Positions 1 to 7,088 of a stretch of DNA of 15,111 nt are shown here, one piece after another. The notes under the pieces are model-generated. The model was not told the DNA's origin. It saw only the letters and a program-made list of their open reading frames with translations, and searched no databases. This DNA comes from JBBQWZ01 sp043788745 (GTDB lineage: Bacteria > Acidobacteriota > Terriglobia > Bryobacterales > Bryobacteraceae). The position numbers were made by a program, and so were the translations under genes. The DNA lies in contig JAYVTO010000173.1 in the NCBI GenBank assembly GCA_043788745.1, positions 1 through 15,111 on the forward strand, read 5' to 3'. The stretch's first letter is position 1. Each line of letters starts with the position of its first letter.

Positions 1-240
1 TTTTCGGCTCGCGATGCCGAACGTTGGGGTCTCGTCAATCACGTTGTTCCGGATGACGAACTGCCGGCTCGCACGCGCGAACTGGCAGCGAAGCTTCTGG
101 AGAAAGACCCGCTTTCGCTTGCATTGACGAAGTCAACGTGCCGGGCGCTGGCGAACTTGATGGTGCCTTCCGAAGCCACACACGCGGATCGAGACTACTT
201 GAATCTTGCAACGCTTACGCACGCCAGCGACTCGAAGTAG
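1..240 (+). CDS. Enoyl-CoA hydratase/isomerase family protein, C-terminal 79 residues (5' end outside window)
   Basis: An open frame enters from the left edge in frame 1 and ends at TAG 238-240. It begins FSARDAERWGLVNHVV, followed by PDDELPARTRELAAKLLEKD. The pattern 'A-x-x-A-x-x-W-G-L-V-N-x-V-V-P-D-x-E-L' followed by a helix is the C-terminal signature of the crotonase family, in which the equivalent segment reads A.e.GLVn.vvp.del. Members hydrate or isomerise acyl-CoA thioesters, usually in fatty-acid or aromatic degradation. The oxyanion-hole and catalytic Glu regions lie outside the window, so the substrate and exact reaction cannot be given. The remaining tail (PLSLALTKSTCRALANLM) fits the family's C-terminal helices. 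The stop codon faces the stop of the minus-strand permease gene with only 4 bp between them, so no separate terminator fits between the two genes. Confidence 0.75.
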   Translation, partial: FSARDAERWGLVNHVVPDDELPARTRELAAKLLEKDPLSLALTKSTCRALANLMVPSEATHADRDYLNLATLTHASDSK

Positions 241-244
241 CGGC

Positions 245-2815
245 TCACTCTTCGCGCAAAGCCTCGAGCGGATCAATGCGCGCCGCGCGCCGGGCGGGCA
301 GGTACGCCGCGAGCATGGATATCGCAATAAGCGTCACGGCGGCCAGCGCGAGCGACAGCGGATCGTTCGGCGTCACGCCAAACAACAGCGAGCGCACGAC
401 GCCCGATATCGCGAGGCTTCCCGCGGCCCCCAGCAGCAGTCCGGCGCCAATCAACAACGCCGTGTGCCGCAGGATAAGCGTAGAAACCTGCGAGGCTTGC
501 GCACCCAGTGCTATGCGGATGCCGATCTCTTTGGTTCGGCGCGTTACGCTGAACGCAAGAACGCCGTACAGCCCGAGCGCCGCGAGCACGGTCGCCATCG
601 CGCCGAAACTTGTCACGAGAACGGCCATCATCTGCTCTTGCAGGAGCGATTGATCGATCTGCGCCGCCAAGGTGGTCACATCGTGGACGGGCAGCCGCGG
701 GTCCACTTGCCGGACCTGCTCGCGCAACGCCCCGGCAAGTTTCTCCGCGTCGCCAGTGGAACGCACATGCAGGGCGAGCGAGAAGATGTCGCTTTGCGCA
801 ATGGGAACGTAGGCAAAGTAGGGTGTCTTCTTCTCGCGCAAGCTCACGTAGCGAGCGTCGCGCACGACGCCGACGATTTCAATATTCTTGGCCCTCGGTT
901 CGCCTGCATAGCGGAACTGCGTGCCGATGGCGCTTTGACCGGGGAAGAAGTGTTTGGCGAAGGCCTCGTTGACGACCGCAACGCTCGGCCCCGCCGTGTT
1001 GTCACCATCGGTGAAGGCTCGCCCGGTCACCAGCGGCATCTGAATCGTCGAAAAGTAGCCTGGCGACACCCGGTCGAAGTGCGAGGATTCCGGCTCGCCG
1101 TCCTTGGTTTGGTAGCCATCGACCACGATTCCGTTCTGGTCCCACGCCCCGGTCAATAGGCTCGCGGCGGACCAGCCAGCGTCTTCGACGCCGGGCATCG
1201 CGCGGACCCGGTCGAGAATGCGCCCGGCGAGAGCGGAGGCGGCTGCAGGTTTGTATCCGTTCAGATAGGGCGAGATGGAAGCGACGAGCACGCTCTGCTT
1301 TTTGAATCCGGTATCCAGCGTTTGCAGGTTGTAGAGAGTTCGCAGGAATAGCCCCGCGCTAAACAGCATGACGACCGATAGCGCTACCTGCGCCACCAGG
1401 AGCGCGCCGCGCAACGTAAACGCTCGATTGCCGGTTGCCGAGTCCGCCTTCAAGGCGCCGTTGATTCCGCGGGTGGCGTTGATCGCGGGCAGCAATCCAA
1501 ACAGCACGCCCGTGACAATTGCGGCGCACATCGAATAGCCAAAGGCGGTCCAGTCCGGAGTCACATCGAGCTGAAATTGCCGGACAGGCAGAACGCGGAC
1601 CAAGCCCGCGGATAGCCAGTAGCTTGCAAGGAACCCAGCAATGCCGCCGAGCAGCGAAAGCAGCAGGCTCTCCGTCAGTAACTGCCGGATTAGGCGTCCG
1701 CGGCCCGCGCCGAGCGCGGCGCGCATGCGCAGTTCCTTTTGCCGGAACACACCGCGGACCAACAGCAGGCCGGCTATGTTGGCGCAGGCGATCAGCAGCA
1801 CCAGACCGGTGCTCGCAAGCAGCAGCAGGACTGGCTTCTCCATGTTTCTTCGTATTCGCGCGAAGCCCTGGTGTCCCGGTTCAAGCACCACGTGCTGGTT
1901 GACGTACCGCTGACGCCGCTTCTCCGACGTCGCTTTGGGAAGCGACTCCACGTCGACGGCGAGAATCTGGCGGAATAGCGTGTCGAGTGCTGCCTGCGCC
2001 TGTGCCGTCGACACTGCGGGCTTGCGGCGGCCAAGCATCGTCAGCCACTGATGGCGGCGCGATTCAAGATCTGTTCCAGTGCGCATCTGCGGCGCGGTCG
2101 ACAGCGGAAGCCAGAGTTCGGGTTCGACGCCAGGGTTCGTGCCGTGGAACGCCTTCGGCGTAATGCCAACCACCGTCGCCTTATACCCATTGATGAGGAA
2201 GTCGCGACCGACTACAGCGCGATCTCCGCCAAACTGTCGTTGCCAGAACGCATAAGAAAGCACGGCAACGGCGGGACTCTGCGCCCGATCGTCCTCCGCA
2301 GTCATCAAGCGCCCGGCAGCGGGTTGCACACCCAGCACTTCGTAATAATTTCCGGAGATGAGCTCGCCGTAAACGAGCTGGCTCGTGTTGCCGTCACTCA
2401 CGCTAAACGACTGCCCGCCTCGCGCAAGGATTCCGCTGACGACTGTACCGCGGTCACGCAGATCGCGGTAGAGCGGATACGAGAAACTCGTGTTGGCGTC
2501 GAGGTCGGCGTCGTAGGAGCTGATCGCCACCAGTTGGTCCGGCTCCTGCACCGGCAGAGACCGCAGCAGGATCGCGTTGGCGAACGAGAACATGGCCGTA
2601 TTCGCGCCGATGCCGAGAGTGATCGTCAGCAGAGTGACGGCGGTGAAGCCAGGCGCGCGCCCGAAGGTCCGCAGCGCGTAGCGAAGATCCTGGATGAGCG
2701 TCGACATTGCCAATGCTGCAGCACGTGATAGTCCATCAGTCAAGTCACTGATTCGGCTCAGCGGTTCGCGCAAAAGCGTCTCAAGAACGGACAGTCGAGT
2801 CGCGGACGCGGACAT
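245..2815 (-). CDS. ADOP-family duplicated ABC transporter permease (MacB/FtsX type)
   Basis: This 856-residue protein has the two-fold layout of acidobacterial duplicated orphan permeases. It opens with the characteristic QDLRYALRTFGRAPGFT (residues 42-58), then a first membrane helix containing LTITLGIGANTAMFS, and a large extracytoplasmic MacB_PCD domain (about 85-320). The first FtsX domain follows (about 330-470; LLLLASTGLVLLIACANIAG, then RMRAALGAGRGRLIRQLLTE). A second MacB_PCD domain and a C-terminal FtsX domain (about 735-856) complete it, the latter with EIGIRIALGA, then LPARRAARIDPLEALREE. MacB/FtsX permeases transmit ATPase-driven motion to periplasmic partners and are not classical channels; what ADOP members act on is unknown. 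No ATPase is fused or adjacent on the same strand. The family usually starts just before the QDLRYALR motif, so the internal ATG at 2707 (Met37) may be the true start. Neither candidate has a convincing Shine-Dalgarno sequence. The usual longer, charged N-terminal extension of ADOP proteins is absent. Confidence 0.9.
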   Translation of the reverse strand: MSASATRLSVLETLLREPLSRISDLTDGLSRAAALAMSTLIQDLRYALRTFGRAPGFTAVTLLTITLGIGANTAMFSFANAILLRSLPVQEPDQLVAISSYDADLDANTSFSYPLYRDLRDRGTVVSGILARGGQSFSVSDGNTSQLVYGELISGNYYEVLGVQPAAGRLMTAEDDRAQSPAVAVLSYAFWQRQFGGDRAVVGRDFLINGYKATVVGITPKAFHGTNPGVEPELWLPLSTAPQMRTGTDLESRRHQWLTMLGRRKPAVSTAQAQAALDTLFRQILAVDVESLPKATSEKRRQRYVNQHVVLEPGHQGFARIRRNMEKPVLLLLASTGLVLLIACANIAGLLLVRGVFRQKELRMRAALGAGRGRLIRQLLTESLLLSLLGGIAGFLASYWLSAGLVRVLPVRQFQLDVTPDWTAFGYSMCAAIVTGVLFGLLPAINATRGINGALKADSATGNRAFTLRGALLVAQVALSVVMLFSAGLFLRTLYNLQTLDTGFKKQSVLVASISPYLNGYKPAAASALAGRILDRVRAMPGVEDAGWSAASLLTGAWDQNGIVVDGYQTKDGEPESSHFDRVSPGYFSTIQMPLVTGRAFTDGDNTAGPSVAVVNEAFAKHFFPGQSAIGTQFRYAGEPRAKNIEIVGVVRDARYVSLREKKTPYFAYVPIAQSDIFSLALHVRSTGDAEKLAGALREQVRQVDPRLPVHDVTTLAAQIDQSLLQEQMMAVLVTSFGAMATVLAALGLYGVLAFSVTRRTKEIGIRIALGAQASQVSTLILRHTALLIGAGLLLGAAGSLAISGVVRSLLFGVTPNDPLSLALAAVTLIAISMLAAYLPARRAARIDPLEALREE

Positions 2816-2956
2816 CTTTTGCGACTTTCGTGATGCGACAGCGTCTGATAGAGAGGTCGCCGGGCGCTTGGCAAACAGACCGTCGGCCTAACGCCAAATG
2901 CTAGGATGGTTTCCGGCGCGCCGGGCGGGTCGTAGGGTGTTCTAGTCTCTTTCACG

Positions 2957-4279
2957 ATGCGAATTCTTCAACTCACTGCAGGTGCGGCGAGCATGTACTG
3001 CGGGTCGTGCTTGCGAGACAACGCGCTCGCGACCGAACTGCTGCGGCTGGGGCACGACGTTACCCTGCTGCCGCTGTATACGCCGACGCGGACCGACGAA
3101 GAGAACGTCTCCATGGACCGCGTGTTCTTTGGCGGCATCAGCGTCTACTTACAGCAGCATTCGTCGTTGTTTCGCCACACCCCGTGGATTGTCGATCGGC
3201 TTTGGGATTCAAAGTTCGCATTGAAGAAGGCGGCCCAATCGACGATTCCCGTCAATCCGAAGTTCCTCGGTGAGATGACCGTTTCCATGCTCGAAGGGGC
3301 CGACGGCAATTTGCGAAAAGAGCTCCGCAAGCTGGTCGAATGGTTGTCGAACGAGCAAAAGCCCGACGTGATCCATCTGCCATACTCACTCGTGATCTCA
3401 CTGGCGAAGCCTTTGCGCGAAGCCTTGGGCGTTCCCATCTGCTGTTCGTTGCAAGGCGAAGACATCTTCATTAACGGACTCCCGGAACCCTACCGATCGC
3501 GTAGTATTGATCTGATTCGGGCGAACATTCCGTACGTCGATCGCTTTCTGGCGGTGAGCGACTACTATGCCGCTCATATGATGCGGTTCCTTTCCGTGCC
3601 AAAGGAGAAGATGGAGATCGTGCCGTTGGGCATCCACTTCGACGGATATCGTGAGCAGGTTAGGGAGCCGCGTGGAGAAGGTCCGGTGCGAATCGGATTC
3701 CTTACGCGGGTTGCTCCGGAGAAGGGTCTGCATCTGCTGTGCGAGGCGTATAAGCGGATGCGAGAGTCGGGCGGACCGGCGACGCAACTGGACGTGGCCG
3801 GCTATCTGGCTCCGGAGCATCAGCCCTATCTCGAGGGCATCGAGAGGCAGATGCGAGATTGGGGTTTCGCGAAAGAATTTCGCTACCACGGCGTCCTTGA
3901 TCGCGACCAAAAGATATCTTTCCTGGAGGATCTCGACATCCTGTCGATTCCGGCCATCTACGATGACCCAAAGGGCCTGTCGCTGCTTGAGTCGATGGCC
4001 GCTGGGACTCCAGTGCTGGTGCCCCGGCGTGGCACCTATACAGAGATCGTTCAACGCACCCAAGGCGGTCCGCTGCTCGAACTCGATCCGGAGAACGTCA
4101 GCATCCAGCACCTCGCCGAGAGCCTCCGCCACTTGGTGGCCGATCCCGAGTTGCGCGACCGGTTAGGCCGCAAGGCTTTCGCTTCCGTGCGCCTCGAGTA
4201 CGGCGCGCGCCGCATGGCCGAACGCGCTGTCGAGGTCTACGCGAGCCTGGCGGATCCCATCGCGACCGCCGTCCGATAG
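2957..4279 (+). CDS. Glycosyltransferase family 4 (GT-B fold)
   Basis: A 440-residue protein of normal GT4 length. The N-terminal Rossmann half starts MRILQLTAGAASMYCGSC and contains the acceptor-side motif CSLQGEDIF (163-171) and FLAVSDYYAAHM (197-208). A linker with VPLGIHFDGY leads to the C-terminal half, which carries RIGFLTRVAPEKGLHLL (245-261). There R251 and K256 fall where GT4 enzymes bind the nucleotide-sugar phosphates. The usual E-x7-E nucleotide-sugar motif appears as D337-x7-E345 (DDPKGLSLLESMAAGTPV), so the first Glu is conservatively replaced. It should be a retaining glycosyltransferase acting in the cytoplasm on an envelope glycan or glycolipid; the sugar and acceptor cannot be read from sequence. 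The ATG at 2957 lacks an obvious ribosome-binding site. An ABC ATPase gene follows after 6 bp, so co-transcription is likely. Confidence 0.9.
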   Translation: MRILQLTAGAASMYCGSCLRDNALATELLRLGHDVTLLPLYTPTRTDEENVSMDRVFFGGISVYLQQHSSLFRHTPWIVDRLWDSKFALKKAAQSTIPVNPKFLGEMTVSMLEGADGNLRKELRKLVEWLSNEQKPDVIHLPYSLVISLAKPLREALGVPICCSLQGEDIFINGLPEPYRSRSIDLIRANIPYVDRFLAVSDYYAAHMMRFLSVPKEKMEIVPLGIHFDGYREQVREPRGEGPVRIGFLTRVAPEKGLHLLCEAYKRMRESGGPATQLDVAGYLAPEHQPYLEGIERQMRDWGFAKEFRYHGVLDRDQKISFLEDLDILSIPAIYDDPKGLSLLESMAAGTPVLVPRRGTYTEIVQRTQGGPLLELDPENVSIQHLAESLRHLVADPELRDRLGRKAFASVRLEYGARRMAERAVEVYASLADPIATAVR

Positions 4280-4285
4280 CCGGGC

Positions 4286-4987
4286 GTGACGCGAAGCCGA
4301 GCAGCCCGCTACACTAACGATTTGCTGCAAGCTAACAACGTTTCTAAGCACTACGACACCCCGGCGGGTCCGCTGCCGATTCTTCGCGATGTGACGCTCG
4401 CCTTCGAAACCGGCGACGCGGTTTCGATCGTCGGGCCGTCGGGCACCGGCAAGAGCACGCTGCTCTACCTCTGTGGCGCGCTTGAACCACCGTCGGCTGG
4501 CACCGTGACGCTCGACGGTGAGAATCCGTACACGCTCCCCGACAAAGCCCTATCGGCCTTCCGCAATCGCAAGGTCGGCTTCGTCTTTCAGGATCACTGT
4601 CTGTTGCCACAGCTGACTGTGCTTGAAAACGTTCTGGTGCCGACAATCGTCGCGACCGACGCGGCGAACGCGACGGAGCGCGCAAAGCAACTGTTGGCCG
4701 AGGTTGGCTTGTCGCATCGTCTCGATCACCGGCCCGCCGAGCTATCGGGTGGCGAAAAGCAGCGCGTCGCGATTGCGCGCGCGCTGATTCGCTCGCCGAA
4801 GCTGATGCTCTGCGACGAGCCGACGGGCAATTTGGATCGCGCTTCGGCAGAGGCCGTTGGCGATCTGCTGCTTCGTTTGAATGCGGAGCAGAAGACAATT
4901 CTCATCGTCGTCACACATAGCCTGGAGTTGGCTGCCCGGTTTCCGAAGAAGTTCGAACTGCGGGATCAACAATTACATTCGCTATGA
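4286..4987 (+). CDS. ABC transporter ATP-binding protein, LolD/MacB-like
   Basis: A complete 233-residue nucleotide-binding domain. It shows Walker A GPSGTGKST (50-58), Q-loop FQDH with Q102, signature LSGGEKQRVAIARAL (153-167), Walker B LMLCDEP with catalytic E178, the D-loop region GNLD (181-184) and switch His H211 (VVTHS). The segment FRNRKVGFVFQDHCLLPQLTVLENV is typical of the LolD/MacB/FtsE group, which powers FtsX-type permeases in lipoprotein sorting, export or envelope stress functions. The start shown is GTG 4286, 6 bp after the glycosyltransferase stop. An in-frame TTG at 4322 just before LQANNVSKHY is an alternative that fits family length better. No permease gene lies next to it on this strand. 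The only FtsX-type protein in view is the divergent ADOP permease. Its stop overlaps the start of the next gene (ATGA). Confidence 0.92.
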   Translation: MTRSRAARYTNDLLQANNVSKHYDTPAGPLPILRDVTLAFETGDAVSIVGPSGTGKSTLLYLCGALEPPSAGTVTLDGENPYTLPDKALSAFRNRKVGFVFQDHCLLPQLTVLENVLVPTIVATDAANATERAKQLLAEVGLSHRLDHRPAELSGGEKQRVAIARALIRSPKLMLCDEPTGNLDRASAEAVGDLLLRLNAEQKTILIVVTHSLELAARFPKKFELRDQQLHSL

Positions 4988-5400
4988 AACTTACCGGTAT
5001 TGTCGAGAGCGCCCTGTACGTGGATCACGTGGCGCGGTCGTCGGCGTTCTACCAGTCTGTGTTCGGTTGCCAGGTGCTGACCGCGGATGCCTCCGGCCGA
5101 TTCGCGGCGTTGTCGGTCGCCGACGCGAACGTGCTGTTGTTATTCAGCAAGGGCGCGAACCTCGAGCCGCAGATGACCCCAGGGGGCCTGATTCCGGCGC
5201 ACCACGGCACGGGAAACCTGCATTTTGCGTTCGGCATCGCCAGTAAGGATTACGATGCGTGGAAGGCTCGCTTGCTCGAACTCGGGATTGCGATCGAAAG
5301 CGAGGTCACCTGGCCCATGGGCGGCCGGAGCCTCTATTTTCGCGATCCCGAAGGCAACCTCGGCGAACTGATCACGCCCGGCGTTTGGGCGAACCACTGA
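4984..5400 (+). CDS. VOC superfamily (glyoxalase/bleomycin-resistance fold) protein
   Basis: A 138-residue protein with two beta-alpha-beta-beta-beta half-modules. The first half holds ALYVDHVARSSAFYQSVFG (10-28), the common 'D-x-x-x-S-x-x-F-Y-x-x-v-f-G' helix. The second holds GNLHFAFGI (77-85) and ends in SLYFRDPEGNLGELI (116-130), the closing strand motif of glyoxalase-like proteins. Candidate metal ligands by position are E8, H80 and E128, so a metal-dependent enzyme is possible, but the substrate cannot be inferred. Family members include dioxygenases, lyases, isomerases and drug- or fosfomycin-resistance proteins. The ATG overlaps the TGA of the ATPase gene (ATGA at 4984-4987), which argues for translational coupling in one transcript with the glycosyltransferase and ABC ATPase. 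No role shared with those two is obvious. Confidence 0.87.
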   Translation: MKLTGIVESALYVDHVARSSAFYQSVFGCQVLTADASGRFAALSVADANVLLLFSKGANLEPQMTPGGLIPAHHGTGNLHFAFGIASKDYDAWKARLLELGIAIESEVTWPMGGRSLYFRDPEGNLGELITPGVWANH

Positions 5401-5494
5401 GCGGCGCGCATGATCCTGGTCCCTTAGTTTCCTTTCAAGTCGAACACGAAGCGCCATAAACGTTTCTCTACACCGTGCTAGCATCTAAGTAGTA

Positions 5495-5860
5495 GTGTCC
5501 TCGACGCTGCGCTTCCTGATGCCTCGGTCGTCCAGTCCCGGAGTTGTTCTGCTCGTCGCCATTTTGTTGGTGGCGGTTGCCGCGTGCTCCGTGGTTTGCC
5601 AGACCGCGCCAATGGATGCGGCGAAGTCGCATGCGAAGCTTCCACCGTGTCACAAACAGACCTCGAAGACTTCCAGTGAATGTTCCCATCCGCAGGATGC
5701 TCTGCTCGAAGCGCCCTCGATCGCCATGCTCGATTGGGTGGTAAGCTCATCGACTTCTGTCGAGATCGTGCAATCGGCAGTCGGCGCGGAATTTGTTTCG
5801 CGTTCGGTCGGCGACCTGCTCGTCCTCCATCCTCAACCGCCTCTCTGTCTCCGCGTTTGA
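5495..5860 (+). CDS. Small Cys/His-containing putative lipoprotein, function unknown
   Basis: I do not recognise this 121-residue protein as a named family. It has a strongly hydrophobic N-terminal segment (about residues 17-30, VVLLVAILLVAVAA) ending in V28-A-A-C31, which matches a lipobox, so it is probably an exported lipoprotein. The mature part has a cluster of possible metal ligands: C35, H46, C52-H53 and C63-S-H65. The C-terminal half is plain and ends PQPPLCLRV. The start shown is GTG 5495. An in-frame ATG at 5519 (Met9) leaves the signal segment intact and may be the true start; neither has a clear ribosome-binding site. It lies 94 bp before a gene for another exported, His-rich protein, with a terminator-like hairpin between them. 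A metal-related role is inferred from residue content and context only. Confidence 0.6.
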   Translation: MSSTLRFLMPRSSSPGVVLLVAILLVAVAACSVVCQTAPMDAAKSHAKLPPCHKQTSKTSSECSHPQDALLEAPSIAMLDWVVSSSTSVEIVQSAVGAEFVSRSVGDLLVLHPQPPLCLRV

Positions 5861-5884
5861 TTCCTCGTTGATCTCCTTCGCTGT

Positions 5885-5926
5885 GTGACCGCCCAAGCCA
5901 TTGGTGCGGCCACTCGTTCTTGTTTT
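5885..5926 (+). terminator. Terminator-like hairpin with T-rich tail, possible attenuator
   Basis: The left arm GTGACCGCCCAA (5885-5896) pairs with the right arm TTGGTGCGGCCAC (5901-5913). This gives about 11 base pairs with one A/C mismatch and one bulged T around a GCCA loop. It is followed directly by TCGTTCTTGTTTT (5914-5926). That is the form of an intrinsic terminator acting on the plus strand. It lies 24 bp after the stop of the small Cys/His protein gene. It could end that gene's transcript or reduce read-through into the two downstream envelope genes. The tail is interrupted by C and G, so strength is uncertain. Confidence 0.5.
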
Positions 5927-5954
5927 CACTACAGAGCAACCAGGAGTCCATTAA

Positions 5955-7088
5955 ATGTATCGAGTTCTATTGTTTGGTTTGATCGTTGTATCCACTCTCG
6001 CTGCCGCCACGCAGCGCGCTGGCAAGTACGAAATCGTGCTCCGCGAGCCGCAAGGCGGGCTCTCGGCGCAGGAAGAAATGCAGCTTGAGTTCCGCGTCGT
6101 CGACACCTCGCGCGTCGATCCCGTGATGGGGCCCGTGGGTGTGATCCGCGCGAAGATCGAAAGCCTCGTCGAGATGCCCGCGATGATGACCATGGCGAAG
6201 TTGTCCGAGACCGCGCACCCGGAAGGCGTGCCAGGTGAATACGGCCTCCATCCCACCTTCGCGCACGGCGGCGAATATAGACTGACGCTAAAGATCGCGC
6301 CCCCCGGAGACGCGCCCTTTGAAGTCGTGTTTCCACTGCAAGTCGCCGACGCGAAAGCGGCGACAAAAGCGACCATCCGCCCGTACCGGCTGGAAGTGAC
6401 GTCCTCGCCCAAGAACCCAAAGGTAGGTGAGGCCGTCGATCTCACAGTGCGCGTGTTGCGTGAAGCGACGAAAGATGCCGTAACCGCTTTCGACCTCACC
6501 CACGAGCACCCGCTGCACTTCATCATTGTTCGCGCCGATCTCGCAAACTTCTCGCACCAGCATCCGGCGCTCACCGGGAACGGCGTTTTTCGCCTCCGCT
6601 ACACGTTTACGACATCGGGCGAATATCACCTGTTCGCGGACACCGCGCCTCGAGGAGCGGGATCGCAGATTCTGATGACGCCGTTGAAGGTTGGCGGCAA
6701 GGCCGAACCGAAGTTCGATCTCACGAAAGCTGATCGCGGCGTCGGGCGTCAGGTGGATGGCATGATCGTCGACCTGGACGCGTCCGGCGTACAACCGGTT
6801 CGCAAGAGCGTCACCGTCCGCGCCTCTGTCCGTGACGCGCAAGGCAAGCTCCTCACCGACCTCGAACCCTACCTCGGCGCGATGGGGCACTTCATCCTGA
6901 TTCACGAAGACGGAGTCACCATGGTGCACTCGCACCCCGATGAGCGCGATGCGAACGTCGGCAAAGACGGCATCGTTCCCTTTCTCTCGCGCTTTCCGAA
7001 ACCGGGTCTCTATCGCGGCTGGGCACAGTTCCAGCGCGCGGGCAAGGTGCTCACGGCCGACTTCATCCTCGAGGCGGGTGCCAAATGA
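5955..7088 (+). CDS. Exported YtkA/FixH-like protein with His- and Met-rich metal-binding motifs
   Basis: A 377-residue protein with a short signal peptide (about residues 1-18, MYRVLLFGLIVVSTLAAA). Residues 24-130 resemble a YtkA/FixH-type immunoglobulin-like domain, with the hallmark Met-rich stretch EMPAMMTM (73-80) followed by GEYGLHPTFAHGGEYRLTL. A second segment has HEHPLHFIIV (183-192) and FSHQHP (199-204). The third has LGAMGHFILI (307-316) and MVHSHPDE (323-330). Repeated HxHP and MxxM patterns are common in periplasmic copper-binding proteins. Copper or another soft metal is therefore a reasonable inference, but no ligand set is proven. The ATG at 5955 has a good ribosome-binding site, AGGAG at 5942-5946 with 8-nt spacing. 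Its end overlaps the next gene by ATGA (7085-7088), so the two are almost certainly co-translated and probably work together in the envelope. Confidence 0.82.
   Translation: MYRVLLFGLIVVSTLAAATQRAGKYEIVLREPQGGLSAQEEMQLEFRVVDTSRVDPVMGPVGVIRAKIESLVEMPAMMTMAKLSETAHPEGVPGEYGLHPTFAHGGEYRLTLKIAPPGDAPFEVVFPLQVADAKAATKATIRPYRLEVTSSPKNPKVGEAVDLTVRVLREATKDAVTAFDLTHEHPLHFIIVRADLANFSHQHPALTGNGVFRLRYTFTTSGEYHLFADTAPRGAGSQILMTPLKVGGKAEPKFDLTKADRGVGRQVDGMIVDLDASGVQPVRKSVTVRASVRDAQGKLLTDLEPYLGAMGHFILIHEDGVTMVHSHPDERDANVGKDGIVPFLSRFPKPGLYRGWAQFQRAGKVLTADFILEAGAK

Noticed and set aside
206..1159. Plus-strand ORF of 317 codons
   Set aside because: It is antisense to the well-supported ADOP permease gene and its product is Arg/His-rich with no recognisable motif, as expected of a high-GC shadow frame.
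5485..5497. CTAAGTAGTAGTG here resembles CTAAATAGTAGTG at 14947-14959, upstream of the transposase; considered as a shared operator
   Set aside because: A 13-mer pair with one mismatch is expected many times by chance in 15 kb, and the two neighbouring genes have no shared role.
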